Origin: JANNAT01 sp031422555
GTDB taxonomy: Bacteria > Pseudomonadota > Alphaproteobacteria > Rhodobacterales > Rhodobacteraceae
Direction of reading: 5' to 3'
Assembly: GCA_031422555.1 (NCBI GenBank)
Contig: JANPLZ010000145.1
Coordinates: 1 to 11,865 of the forward strand
DNA length: 11,865 nt
Below are positions 6,151 through 11,865 of this stretch, piece after piece; positions within the stretch are counted from its first letter, which is position 1, and every line of letters begins with the position of its first letter. Both the position numbers and the translations under genes were made by a program. The notes beneath the pieces are model-generated. The model did not search any database. It was not told the origin of the DNA and saw nothing but the letters and a program-made list of their open reading frames with translations.

Positions 6151-7746
6151 ATGGCCCCCCGCGTTCTTGTTTCTGATGAGCTTTCCGAAACCGCCGTGCA
6201 AATCTTTCGCGACCGCGGAGTCGAGGTGGATTACATGCCCAAACTGGGCAAAGACAAAGAGGCGCTGGCCGCCATTATCGACCAGTATGATGGGCTGGCC
6301 ATCCGGTCGGCCACCAAAGCCACCGAAAAACTGCTGGCTGCAGCCACACGACTGAAAGTGATCGGGCGCGCTGGGATCGGCGTTGACAACGTCGATATTC
6401 CGGCAGCGTCGAAAAAGGGCGTGATCGTGATGAACACGCCGTTTGGCAATTCGGTCACCACGGCAGAACATGCCATCGCGATGATGTTCGCCGTGGCGCG
6501 CCAATTGCCCGAAGCCAACGCCTCAACCCAAGCCGGAAAATGGGAGAAATCCCGCTTTATGGGTGTGGAATTGTTCAACAAAACCCTTGGTGTGATCGGG
6601 GCCGGCAATATTGGCGGCATCGTTTGTGACCGCGCCGTTGGCCTGCATATGAAGGTTGTGGCTTATGATCCCTTCTTGTCGGAAGAGCGCGCCAAGCATC
6701 TGGGCGTCACCAAAGTTGATCTGGACGATTTGTTGGCGCGGGCCGATTTTATCACCCTGCATGTGCCGCTGACCGATAAAACCCGCAATATCCTGTCGCG
6801 CGAAAATCTGGCGAAAACCAAACGCGGCGTGCGCATCATCAACTGCGCCCGTGGCGGTTTGATCGACGAGGCCGCCTTGGCCGAAGCGTTGAAATCGGGT
6901 CAGGTGGCGGGTGCGGCGCTGGATGTGTTCGAAGTGGAACCTGCCACCGAAAGCCCGCTTTTCAACCTGCCCAACGTTGTTTGCACCCCGCATCTGGGGG
7001 CCTCAACGACCGAGGCGCAAGAGAACGTCGCCTTGCAAGTGGCTGAACAGATGTCAGATTATCTGCTGACAGGCGCTGTGCAAAATGCGTTGAACATGCC
7101 CAATGTCACCGCAGAAGAGGCCGCTGTGATGGGCCCGTGGATCAAACTTGCCAGCCATCTGGGCGCATTCATCGGTCAGATGACGGACGAGCCGATCAAG
7201 GCGATTAATATTCTATATGACGGCACCGTCGCGGGCATGAACCTTGCGGCGCTGAATTCGGCGGTGATTGCGGGCGTGATGAAAACCGCCAACCCGGATG
7301 TAAATCTGGTGTCGGCCCCGATCATCGCCAAGGAACGCGGCATTCAGATATCGACCACGCGCCAAGAGAAAACGGGCATGTTTGATGCCTATATCAAAGT
7401 GACGATGGTGACGGAAAAGCGCGAACGCTCGGTCGCGGGCACGTGTTTTTCTGATGGAAAGCCGCGGTTTATCCAGATCAAAGGCATCAATATCGACGCC
7501 GAAATTGGCAGTCACATGCTGTATACCACCAACGAAGATGTGCCGGGGATCATCGGTCTTTTGGGCATGACGATGGGCAAAAATGGCGTCAACATCGCTA
7601 ACTTTACGCTGGGTCGGTCGGGCGTGGGGCAAGACGCAATTGCAATCTTGTATCTGGATCAGGCGATTGATCCAAAGGTGGTCGCCACGCTGGAAGGCAC
7701 TGGAATGTTCAGTCAGGTCAAGGCGCTGCAGTTCGATATCAGCTAA
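6151..7746 (+). CDS. serA: D-3-phosphoglycerate dehydrogenase
   Basis: SerA oxidises 3-phosphoglycerate to 3-phosphohydroxypyruvate with NAD, the committed step of serine synthesis. The 531-residue length is that of the long (type I) enzyme. In order: an N-terminal substrate-domain half, the Rossmann motif GAGNIG (150-155), NCARGG with catalytic Arg234, the acid in EVEP (Glu263), catalytic His281 in TPHLGAST, the intervening allosteric substrate-binding domain (about 315-450), and a C-terminal ACT domain (about 455-531, NEDVPGIIGLLGMTMGKNGVNIANF), the usual site of serine feedback. ATG 6151 is chosen because AAAGGA precedes it by seven bases and MAPRVLVSDELSE is a typical beginning; the frame is open back to 5995 but that part overlaps serC. 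A strong terminator follows. Confidence 0.97.
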   Translation: MAPRVLVSDELSETAVQIFRDRGVEVDYMPKLGKDKEALAAIIDQYDGLAIRSATKATEKLLAAATRLKVIGRAGIGVDNVDIPAASKKGVIVMNTPFGNSVTTAEHAIAMMFAVARQLPEANASTQAGKWEKSRFMGVELFNKTLGVIGAGNIGGIVCDRAVGLHMKVVAYDPFLSEERAKHLGVTKVDLDDLLARADFITLHVPLTDKTRNILSRENLAKTKRGVRIINCARGGLIDEAALAEALKSGQVAGAALDVFEVEPATESPLFNLPNVVCTPHLGASTTEAQENVALQVAEQMSDYLLTGAVQNALNMPNVTAEEAAVMGPWIKLASHLGAFIGQMTDEPIKAINILYDGTVAGMNLAALNSAVIAGVMKTANPDVNLVSAPIIAKERGIQISTTRQEKTGMFDAYIKVTMVTEKRERSVAGTCFSDGKPRFIQIKGINIDAEIGSHMLYTTNEDVPGIIGLLGMTMGKNGVNIANFTLGRSGVGQDAIAILYLDQAIDPKVVATLEGTGMFSQVKALQFDIS

Positions 7747-7781
7747 GGTGTCCTTGCCCTTTTGCGCGGGCTGACTTATCC

Positions 7782-7818
7782 AAAATTCCGGGGTGCCCTT
7801 CCCCGGATTTTCACTTTT
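7782..7818 (+). terminator. Intrinsic terminator after serA
   Basis: TCCGGGG (7787-7793) pairs perfectly with CCCCGGA (7801-7807) around a seven-base loop, TGCCCTT. An A-rich stretch lies before the stem and ATTTTCACTTTT (7807-7818) follows it. This is a classic Rho-independent terminator for the serC-serA transcript. It ends only 15 bases before the next start codon, so the phosphoesterase gene needs another promoter or depends on read-through. Confidence 0.75.
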
Positions 7819-7832
7819 GGTTGCGGAAACTT

Positions 7833-8564
7833 ATGCACACCTACGCAATTGGCGACATCCATGGCCACCTGACGCTGTTGCAACAGGTGCATGATTTGAT
7901 CATCCGGGATATGGCCGAACATGGCCCTGCGCCTGTGGTGCATATCGGTGATCTGGTAGATCGCGGGCCCGACAGCCGTGGCGTTGTCGATTTTCTGTTG
8001 GCCGGGGTGCGTGCCGGGCAGGATTGGGTTGTGCTGAAAGGCAATCATGACCGGATGTTCACAAAATATCTGGCGAACATGAAGAGCCAGGATGAAGGCT
8101 TGCGGGCTGATCTAAGCTATCTGCATCCGCGCATTGGCGGGGCCACAACGCTGGCGTCTTACGGGGTGAAAAATGCCGCCGACCGCCCGTTGGCCCCGGT
8201 TTATGCCGAAGCGGTGGCGACGGTGCCACTGGAACATCGCCAGTTTCTCGAAGCGTTACCGACAAGTTTTGTCAGGGATCAGGCAATCTTTGTGCATGCA
8301 GGCATTCGCCCCGGCATTGCGTTGGAACATCAATCTGAAACGGATCTTTTGTGGATCAGGAAAGATTTTCTTGAGGATACCCGCGATCACGGCGCGCTGA
8401 TTGTGCACGGCCATACCGCCATCGAGCGGCCGGTGAATTACGGAAATCGCGTCAATACCGACAGCTCTGCCGCCTATGGTGGCCCTTTAAGCGTGGTGGT
8501 TATTCAGGGTCGTGCGGTGTTTCATCTGACAGCTAATGGTCGGGTGCCGCTGTCATCTAGTTGA
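7833..8564 (+). CDS. PPP-type metallophosphoesterase (Ser/Thr phosphatase or diadenosine-tetraphosphatase-like)
   Basis: The 243-residue protein has every signature of the PPP phosphoesterase fold with a two-metal site: GDIHGH (7-12), GDLVDRGPDS (39-48), GNHD (70-73), HAG (155-157) and VHGHT (191-195). Predicted ligands are Asp8, His10, Asp40, Asn71, His155 and His192 or His194. Such proteins act on phosphoproteins (PrpA/PrpB type) or on Ap4A-like dinucleotides (ApaH type); at this length and with this loop pattern I cannot choose between them. The start ATG 7833 has GGAAA a few bases upstream; a TTG at 7821 is in frame but less likely. No signal peptide or membrane segment is seen. It follows the serA terminator directly and need not be functionally tied to serine synthesis. 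Confidence 0.88.
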   Translation: MHTYAIGDIHGHLTLLQQVHDLIIRDMAEHGPAPVVHIGDLVDRGPDSRGVVDFLLAGVRAGQDWVVLKGNHDRMFTKYLANMKSQDEGLRADLSYLHPRIGGATTLASYGVKNAADRPLAPVYAEAVATVPLEHRQFLEALPTSFVRDQAIFVHAGIRPGIALEHQSETDLLWIRKDFLEDTRDHGALIVHGHTAIERPVNYGNRVNTDSSAAYGGPLSVVVIQGRAVFHLTANGRVPLSSS

Positions 8565-8579
8565 CATAAAATAATTAAC

Positions 8580-8620
8580 AAACGCCGCGTGGCGCAAAGC
8601 GCTGATCAGGTCAGGCGTTT
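8580..8620 (-). terminator. Possible terminator between convergent genes
   Basis: AAACGCC (8580-8586) and GGCGTTT (8614-8620) form a seven-base-pair stem enclosing a small inner hairpin, GCGC-AAA-GCGC (8592-8602). Read on the minus strand, the stem is followed by GTTAATTATTTT, a reasonable T-rich tail, so it would serve the 72-aa gene. On the plus strand the tail is poor. The long enclosed region makes this uncertain. Confidence 0.4.
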
Positions 8621-8627
8621 CAACCGG

Positions 8628-8846
8628 TTATTCGGGATGGTCGCGCTTGATCAACTTGCGCCCGCACCACAGGATCGTGCCACCGAAAAGGGCCAGCGGT
8701 ATGCCCAAAGCCTCGACCAATCCCGGCCCGGTCGGGATGCCGCGCACCGCCAACATCACGCCCACAAGACCAAGACCTGCGATCGAAACCACAACCCTGA
8801 ACCACAGCTCGCCCCGTGTTGGCCCAAAATGCGGTTTTGTGTCCAT
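8628..8846 (-). CDS. Small two-helix membrane protein, unknown function
   Basis: I do not recognise the family. The 72-residue product has a short polar N-terminus (MDTKPHFGPTRGE), a first hydrophobic segment at about residues 15-34 (LWFRVVVSIAGLGLVGVMLA), a Gly/Pro-rich turn (RGIPTGPG), a second hydrophobic segment at about 46-62, and a basic tail (RKLIKRDHPE). This predicts an inner-membrane hairpin with both ends probably in the cytoplasm. A GGAG ribosome binding site lies six bases before ATG 8846, which together with the clean topology supports a real gene over the other frames here. It is convergent with the phosphoesterase gene and stands alone, with an AT-rich upstream region that should hold its promoter. 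Confidence 0.65.
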   Translation of the reverse strand: MDTKPHFGPTRGELWFRVVVSIAGLGLVGVMLAVRGIPTGPGLVEALGIPLALFGGTILWCGRKLIKRDHPE

Positions 8847-8859
8847 TCTGCGCTCCAGT

Positions 8860-8942
8860 GTAACCAGAGTTACGATCCCTTTTTTCGATCAAAATGCAAG
8901 TCACGTTTGGTAGACTAACAATTATTAGTAAATATTTGATCG
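8860..8942. promoter_or_regulatory. AT-rich upstream region with nested dyads
   Basis: Between the small membrane gene and fahA the sequence becomes markedly AT-rich. It holds three inverted repeats: GTAAC-CAGA-GTTAC (8860-8873), the pair CGATCAAA (8886-8893) / TTTGATCG (8935-8942) 41 bp apart, and, nested inside that pair, ACTAA-CAATTA-TTAGT (8914-8929). The outer pair and the inner dyad are nearly concentric. They sit 40-100 bp upstream of the 72-aa gene, where operators would be expected. No clear -35/-10 pair stands out and no regulator gene is adjacent. Confidence 0.4.
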
Positions 8943-8984
8943 GCGCTTGTTTATCAGCATTTTGTTTGACTTATCGCTGCAATT

Positions 8985-9021
8985 GCCACCAAAAAACAAA
9001 TATATGTGAATAAAAATTCAC
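8985..9021 (-). terminator. Possible terminator at the end of fahA
   Basis: On the minus strand GTGAAT and ATTCAC form a perfect six-base-pair hairpin with a four-base loop (plus positions 9006-9021), overlapping the fahA stop codon. It is followed by ATATATTTGTTTTTT. The stem is AT-rich and weak, but position and T-run fit an intrinsic terminator of the hmgA-fahA transcript. Confidence 0.45.
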
Positions 9022-10274
9022 TTTTCCCAAGCTGGCAGGTCAATCGCCGGAAGAACCTTGCCCACACAGGGACCAAATCCGATACGGTATCCATCGCCCA
9101 ACGAATGCCCGCGCAAAGTGATCGTGTCGCCGTCTTCGATAAAGCCGCGGCTGCCGCCTGCTATCGCCACTGGCTCTTGGCCACCCCAGCTTAGTTCCAA
9201 AAGGCTGCCACGTTCCGCCTTGGTTGGTCCCGAAATCGTGCCTGACCCCAGCAGATCGCCCACGGTCATCGGACAGCCACAGCTGGTATGATGACACAAT
9301 TGCTGGGCTGCCGAATAGTAAAGCTGCGCCGCATTGGTGCGGCTGATCACTGTTTCCACACCCGCCGCGGGGGTCAGGCCAACCTCAAGCGCGATGTCAT
9401 AAAGCATCGGTCCCGGTTCGCGCAGATAGGGCAACAGCGGCACCTCGCGCGGGGGGGACGGCGTGCGAAACGGCTGCAAGGCGGCGGCCATCACGATCCA
9501 AGGGCTGATGGTGGTTGCGGTGGCTTTGGCCTGAAACGGGCCAAGCGGCTGATACTCCCATGCCTGAATATCCCTTGCAGACCAGTCATTTAGCAAAACA
9601 TAGCCAAAGATCATCGCATCCGCTTCGGCCACCGATACCGGGCCATCACTGGCCAGGCCCACAATGGCGGCCAGTTCAAGTTCAAAATCAAACCGCTTGG
9701 TTGGCCCAAAATAGGGCCTGTCCGCGCCCGCCGGCTTTAGCTGCCCCAAAGGCCGCCGCACATCGGTGCCAGAGACCACCACCGACGATGCCCGCCCATT
9801 ATAGCCGATGGGCATGTGCAGCCAGTTTGGCGGCAGCGGATTGGCAGGATCACGCAGCATCGACCCAACGTTGACCGCATGGTGGCGGCCTGAATAAAAA
9901 TCGGTGTATTCCGCCACCATAAACGGCAAATGCAAGGTGACATCGGCAATGGGGGCCAAATGATCTTCGACAATCCAGCGTTTGGACGCGCCATGCACCA
10001 GCATCGCCGTTATCTGCGTGCGAAAATCGGCCCAAACATCCGGGCCCAACTCCATAAACTCGTTCCAGAAAGGCACATCAAACACCGGATCATCGCCAAG
10101 TGTCAGCAAACCCTCGGCCTCAAGTGCGGCTACGTCCAGCACGAAATCCCCGATGGCCACACCACAGCGCGGCGCATCTTCGCCATTGGAAAACACCCCG
10201 CAGGGCAGGTTGTTCAATGGAAAGTCCGTGGTGGCCGAATTGGCGCTGTCCACCCAGCTTTGCAGCAATGTCAA
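9018..10274 (-). CDS. fahA: Fumarylacetoacetase
   Basis: The enzyme hydrolyses fumarylacetoacetate to fumarate and acetoacetate, the last step of homogentisate (tyrosine/phenylalanine) breakdown. The 418-residue length is that of the full two-domain family: an SH3-like N-terminal domain (to about 115) and the catalytic domain. Metal and catalytic residues line up with the mouse enzyme by spacing: Asp125 and His132 in YTDFYSGRHHA, Glu198 and Glu200 in FDFELELA, Asp230 in LLNDWSARD and Lys250 in LGPFQAK. No ATG fits the start. TTG 10274 gives MTLLQSWVDSAN, the expected beginning, with GGGAG eight bases upstream, so a TTG start is called. The gene follows hmgA after 77 bp on the same strand; the two are almost certainly co-transcribed. 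Confidence 0.95.
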   Translation of the reverse strand: MTLLQSWVDSANSATTDFPLNNLPCGVFSNGEDAPRCGVAIGDFVLDVAALEAEGLLTLGDDPVFDVPFWNEFMELGPDVWADFRTQITAMLVHGASKRWIVEDHLAPIADVTLHLPFMVAEYTDFYSGRHHAVNVGSMLRDPANPLPPNWLHMPIGYNGRASSVVVSGTDVRRPLGQLKPAGADRPYFGPTKRFDFELELAAIVGLASDGPVSVAEADAMIFGYVLLNDWSARDIQAWEYQPLGPFQAKATATTISPWIVMAAALQPFRTPSPPREVPLLPYLREPGPMLYDIALEVGLTPAAGVETVISRTNAAQLYYSAAQQLCHHTSCGCPMTVGDLLGSGTISGPTKAERGSLLELSWGGQEPVAIAGGSRGFIEDGDTITLRGHSLGDGYRIGFGPCVGKVLPAIDLPAWEK

Positions 10275-10351
10275 ATCCCGCTCTCCCTTTTGGCTTTCGG
10301 CACCATCAGCGCAAAAGCCATCACCGTCGTCATCCGATCACATTTCGCAGT

Positions 10352-11701
10352 CTACTTGACACCCGGGGTGCCGTCGAATTTCTTGGTCAGGCTTTCCCAG
10401 CAGTCGATATAGTCGTCCTGCAACGGAGCCTCGTGGGCTGCAAAGGCGGTCAGGTGTTGCGGAAAGCGGGTCTCGAACATGAAAGACATGGTGTTGTCCA
10501 GCTTTTCGGGCCGAAGCGTGGCGTTCGAGGCCGCCTCAAACGCCGCTTTATCGGGGCCGTGCGGCAGCATCATATTGTGCAGCGACATCCCACCGGGAAC
10601 AAATCCCTTGGGCTTGGCGTCATAGATGCCGTAAATATTGCCCATCAATTCGGACATGATGTTCTTGTGATACCAAGGCGGGCGGAAGGTGTTTTCCGCA
10701 ACACCCCAACGTTCGCGAAACAGCACAAAGTCGATATTGGCGGTGCCTTCTACGCCGCTGGGCGCGGTCAGCACGGTAAAGATCGACGGGTCGGGATGGT
10801 CAAACAGCACGGCGCCGACCGGGCAATAGGTTTGCAGATCGTATTTCACCGGGCAGTAATTGCCGTGCCATGCCACTACGTCCAACGGCGAATGGCCGAT
10901 ACGGGTTTCGTGAAACTGGCCACACCATTTCACCGTGACGGATGACGGCGCATCACGATCTTCAAACGCTGCCACCGGCGTTTTGAAATCACGGCGGTTC
11001 GCCATGCAATTTGCGCCAATCGGGCCGCGCGACGGCAGTTGGAATTTCTGGCCATAATTTTCGCAGACAAAGCCGCGCGCCGGGCCTTGCAACACTTCGA
11101 CCCGGTAGACCAGGCCGCGCGGGATGATCGCTATTTCTTGCGGGGCCAGATCAAGGATGCCCAATTCGGTGCAAAACCGCAGGCGACCTTCCTGCGGCAC
11201 GATCAGCAACTCGCTGTCGGCGCTGAAAAAATAGCTGTCCACCATCGAAGAGGTCACCAGATAGATATGGCTGGCCATGCCGGTCTGGGTGTTCACATCG
11301 CCCGCCGTTGTCATCGTGCGCATGCCTGTCAGCCAGGTTTGCGGCTGTGCGCCATGCGGCACGGGATTCCAGCGATATTGGCCAAGGCTGATCACGTCCG
11401 GGTCAATGCACGGGGCCGATTTCCAATAGGGCAGGGCTATTTTGTGAAATCGGTGGGTGTGCTGCACCGAAGGGCGGATGCGATAGCACCAGGTCCGTTC
11501 GTTCTGGTGGCTGGGCGCGGTAAAGGCGGTGCCGGAAAGCTGTTCGCCGTATAGCCCATAGTTGCACTTTTGCGGGCTGTTGCGGCCTTGTGGCAGCGCC
11601 CCCGGCAGCGCCTCGGTTTCAAAGTCATTGCCGAATCCGGGCATATAGGTTGGATGCGGTAGAGTGGCGGCGGTGGGCTGGGATGCGTTCTGCGGGTTCA
11701 T
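10352..11701 (-). CDS. hmgA: Homogentisate 1,2-dioxygenase
   Basis: HmgA is a non-haem Fe(II) dioxygenase that opens the homogentisate ring to maleylacetoacetate. The 449-residue protein matches family length. The iron ligands His345 and Glu351 are in FRPPWYHKNIMSELMG and His381 in NMMLPHGPD; the spacing (6 and 30 residues) is identical to that of the human enzyme. The N-terminal YMPGFGNDFETEALPGALP is also diagnostic. The start chosen is ATG 11701, with GAAGG five bases upstream; an in-frame TTG at 11725 would add eight residues but lacks a ribosome binding site. It is the first gene of the hmgA-fahA unit, driven by the promoter at 11741-11768. Confidence 0.96.
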   Translation of the reverse strand: MNPQNASQPTAATLPHPTYMPGFGNDFETEALPGALPQGRNSPQKCNYGLYGEQLSGTAFTAPSHQNERTWCYRIRPSVQHTHRFHKIALPYWKSAPCIDPDVISLGQYRWNPVPHGAQPQTWLTGMRTMTTAGDVNTQTGMASHIYLVTSSMVDSYFFSADSELLIVPQEGRLRFCTELGILDLAPQEIAIIPRGLVYRVEVLQGPARGFVCENYGQKFQLPSRGPIGANCMANRRDFKTPVAAFEDRDAPSSVTVKWCGQFHETRIGHSPLDVVAWHGNYCPVKYDLQTYCPVGAVLFDHPDPSIFTVLTAPSGVEGTANIDFVLFRERWGVAENTFRPPWYHKNIMSELMGNIYGIYDAKPKGFVPGGMSLHNMMLPHGPDKAAFEAASNATLRPEKLDNTMSFMFETRFPQHLTAFAAHEAPLQDDYIDCWESLTKKFDGTPGVK

Positions 11702-11740
11702 TGGGGCCTTCGCAATAACTGCCAAAAACTGTATCCGCGG

Positions 11741-11768
11741 ATTATCGTTGCAGATGCAACGATGTCAA
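11741..11768 (-). promoter_or_regulatory. hmgA promoter with sigma70-like boxes
   Basis: On the minus strand a perfect -35 box TTGACA (11768-11763) is followed after 16 bp by GATAAT (11746-11741), five of six matches to the -10 consensus. Transcription would start about 30 nt upstream of ATG 11701. This is the best promoter in the window and is correctly placed for hmgA-fahA. Confidence 0.7.
11744..11763. promoter_or_regulatory. 20-bp palindromic operator inside the hmgA promoter
   Basis: Two perfect 9-bp arms, ATCGTTGCA (11744-11752) and TGCAACGAT (11755-11763), are separated by two bases. The palindrome fills the spacer between the -35 and -10 boxes and touches both. A dimeric repressor bound here would block RNA polymerase. 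Homogentisate genes are commonly controlled by IclR-, TetR- or MarR-type regulators responding to pathway intermediates; which type applies here is unknown, because no regulator gene lies in the window. Confidence 0.65.
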
Positions 11769-11802
11769 CCCCCGTCACCATCGGCGCAATCCGGCGAACG
11801 CA

Positions 11803-11865
11803 TCAGGCGTTCATTCGGCGCAAATTCAGCACCGCCGCCACCACCAATGCGCCCGCGACAGCTGC
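11803..11865 (-). CDS. C-terminal end of a membrane protein (runs off right edge)
   Basis: The last 20 codons of a minus-strand gene enter from the right and stop at TGA 11805-11803. The visible tail is a hydrophobic helix followed by a short basic end (GALVVAAVLNLRRMNA), the usual finish of a multi-helix inner-membrane transporter such as an MFS or EamA type. The family cannot be named from so little. It lies 101 bp upstream of hmgA on the same strand, but the strong hmgA promoter sits between them, so hmgA does not depend on it. Confidence 0.55.
   Translation of the reverse strand, partial: AAVAGALVVAAVLNLRRMNA

Noticed and set aside
8620..8904. 94-codon minus-strand frame overlapping the 72-aa gene
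   Set aside because: It has no membrane or domain pattern and no ribosome binding site; the 72-codon frame has GGAG at ideal spacing and a coherent two-helix topology.
10100..11554. Plus-strand open frames opposite fahA and hmgA
   Set aside because: The minus-strand genes carry all catalytic residues at family spacing; the plus frames are Arg/Gly/His-rich shadows.
1..11865. Searches by eye for CRISPR arrays, IS ends, tRNA/rRNA, integrase sites and defence genes
   Set aside because: No regularly spaced repeats, transposase-like frames, tRNA-like folds or defence domains were seen; the region right of 1496 reads as ordinary core chromosome.

Overview
The window looks like chromosomal DNA of an alphaproteobacterium, most likely a member of the Rhodobacterales (Roseobacter-type). 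This is inferred from moderately high GC with strong G/C third-position bias, the divergent serB / serC-serA layout, a serC-leader-like RNA upstream of serC, and the hmgA-fahA pair. No database search was possible. Almost everything present belongs to well-known families. I found no phage, IS element, CRISPR array, tRNA or rRNA.

Layout from left to right. (1) 1-1223, minus: the N-terminal 407 codons of a large secreted, repeat-rich, autotransporter-like protein that runs off the left edge. (2) A 272-bp divergent intergenic region. (3) 1496-2575, plus: a ZapE/AFG1-type P-loop ATPase. (4) 2589-4738, minus: a compact run serB > GNAT acetyltransferase > TSUP (TauE/SafE) permease, with a 7-nt overlap and a 27-nt gap, convergent with zapE. 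(5) A 153-bp divergent region carrying a candidate serC leader RNA. (6) 4892-7746, plus: serC and serA, separated by 101 bp that hold a perfect palindromic hairpin. (7) An intrinsic terminator, then 7833-8564, plus: a PPP-type metallophosphoesterase. (8) 8628-8846, minus: a 72-aa two-helix membrane protein with a good ribosome binding site. (9) An AT-rich stretch with several dyads, 8847-9017. (10) 9018-11701, minus: fahA and hmgA, transcribed hmgA > fahA from a strong sigma70-like promoter that contains a 20-bp palindrome. (11) 11803-11865, minus: the last 20 residues of a membrane protein entering from the right.

Two pathways dominate. serA, serC and serB together encode the whole phosphorylated route from 3-phosphoglycerate to serine. 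hmgA and fahA encode the ring-opening and final hydrolytic steps of homogentisate (tyrosine/phenylalanine) breakdown; the intermediate isomerase gene maiA is not in the window. The signals most worth following are regulatory: the serC leader, whose alternative hairpins compete for the same bases and whose last hairpin covers the ribosome binding site, and the palindrome inside the hmgA promoter.
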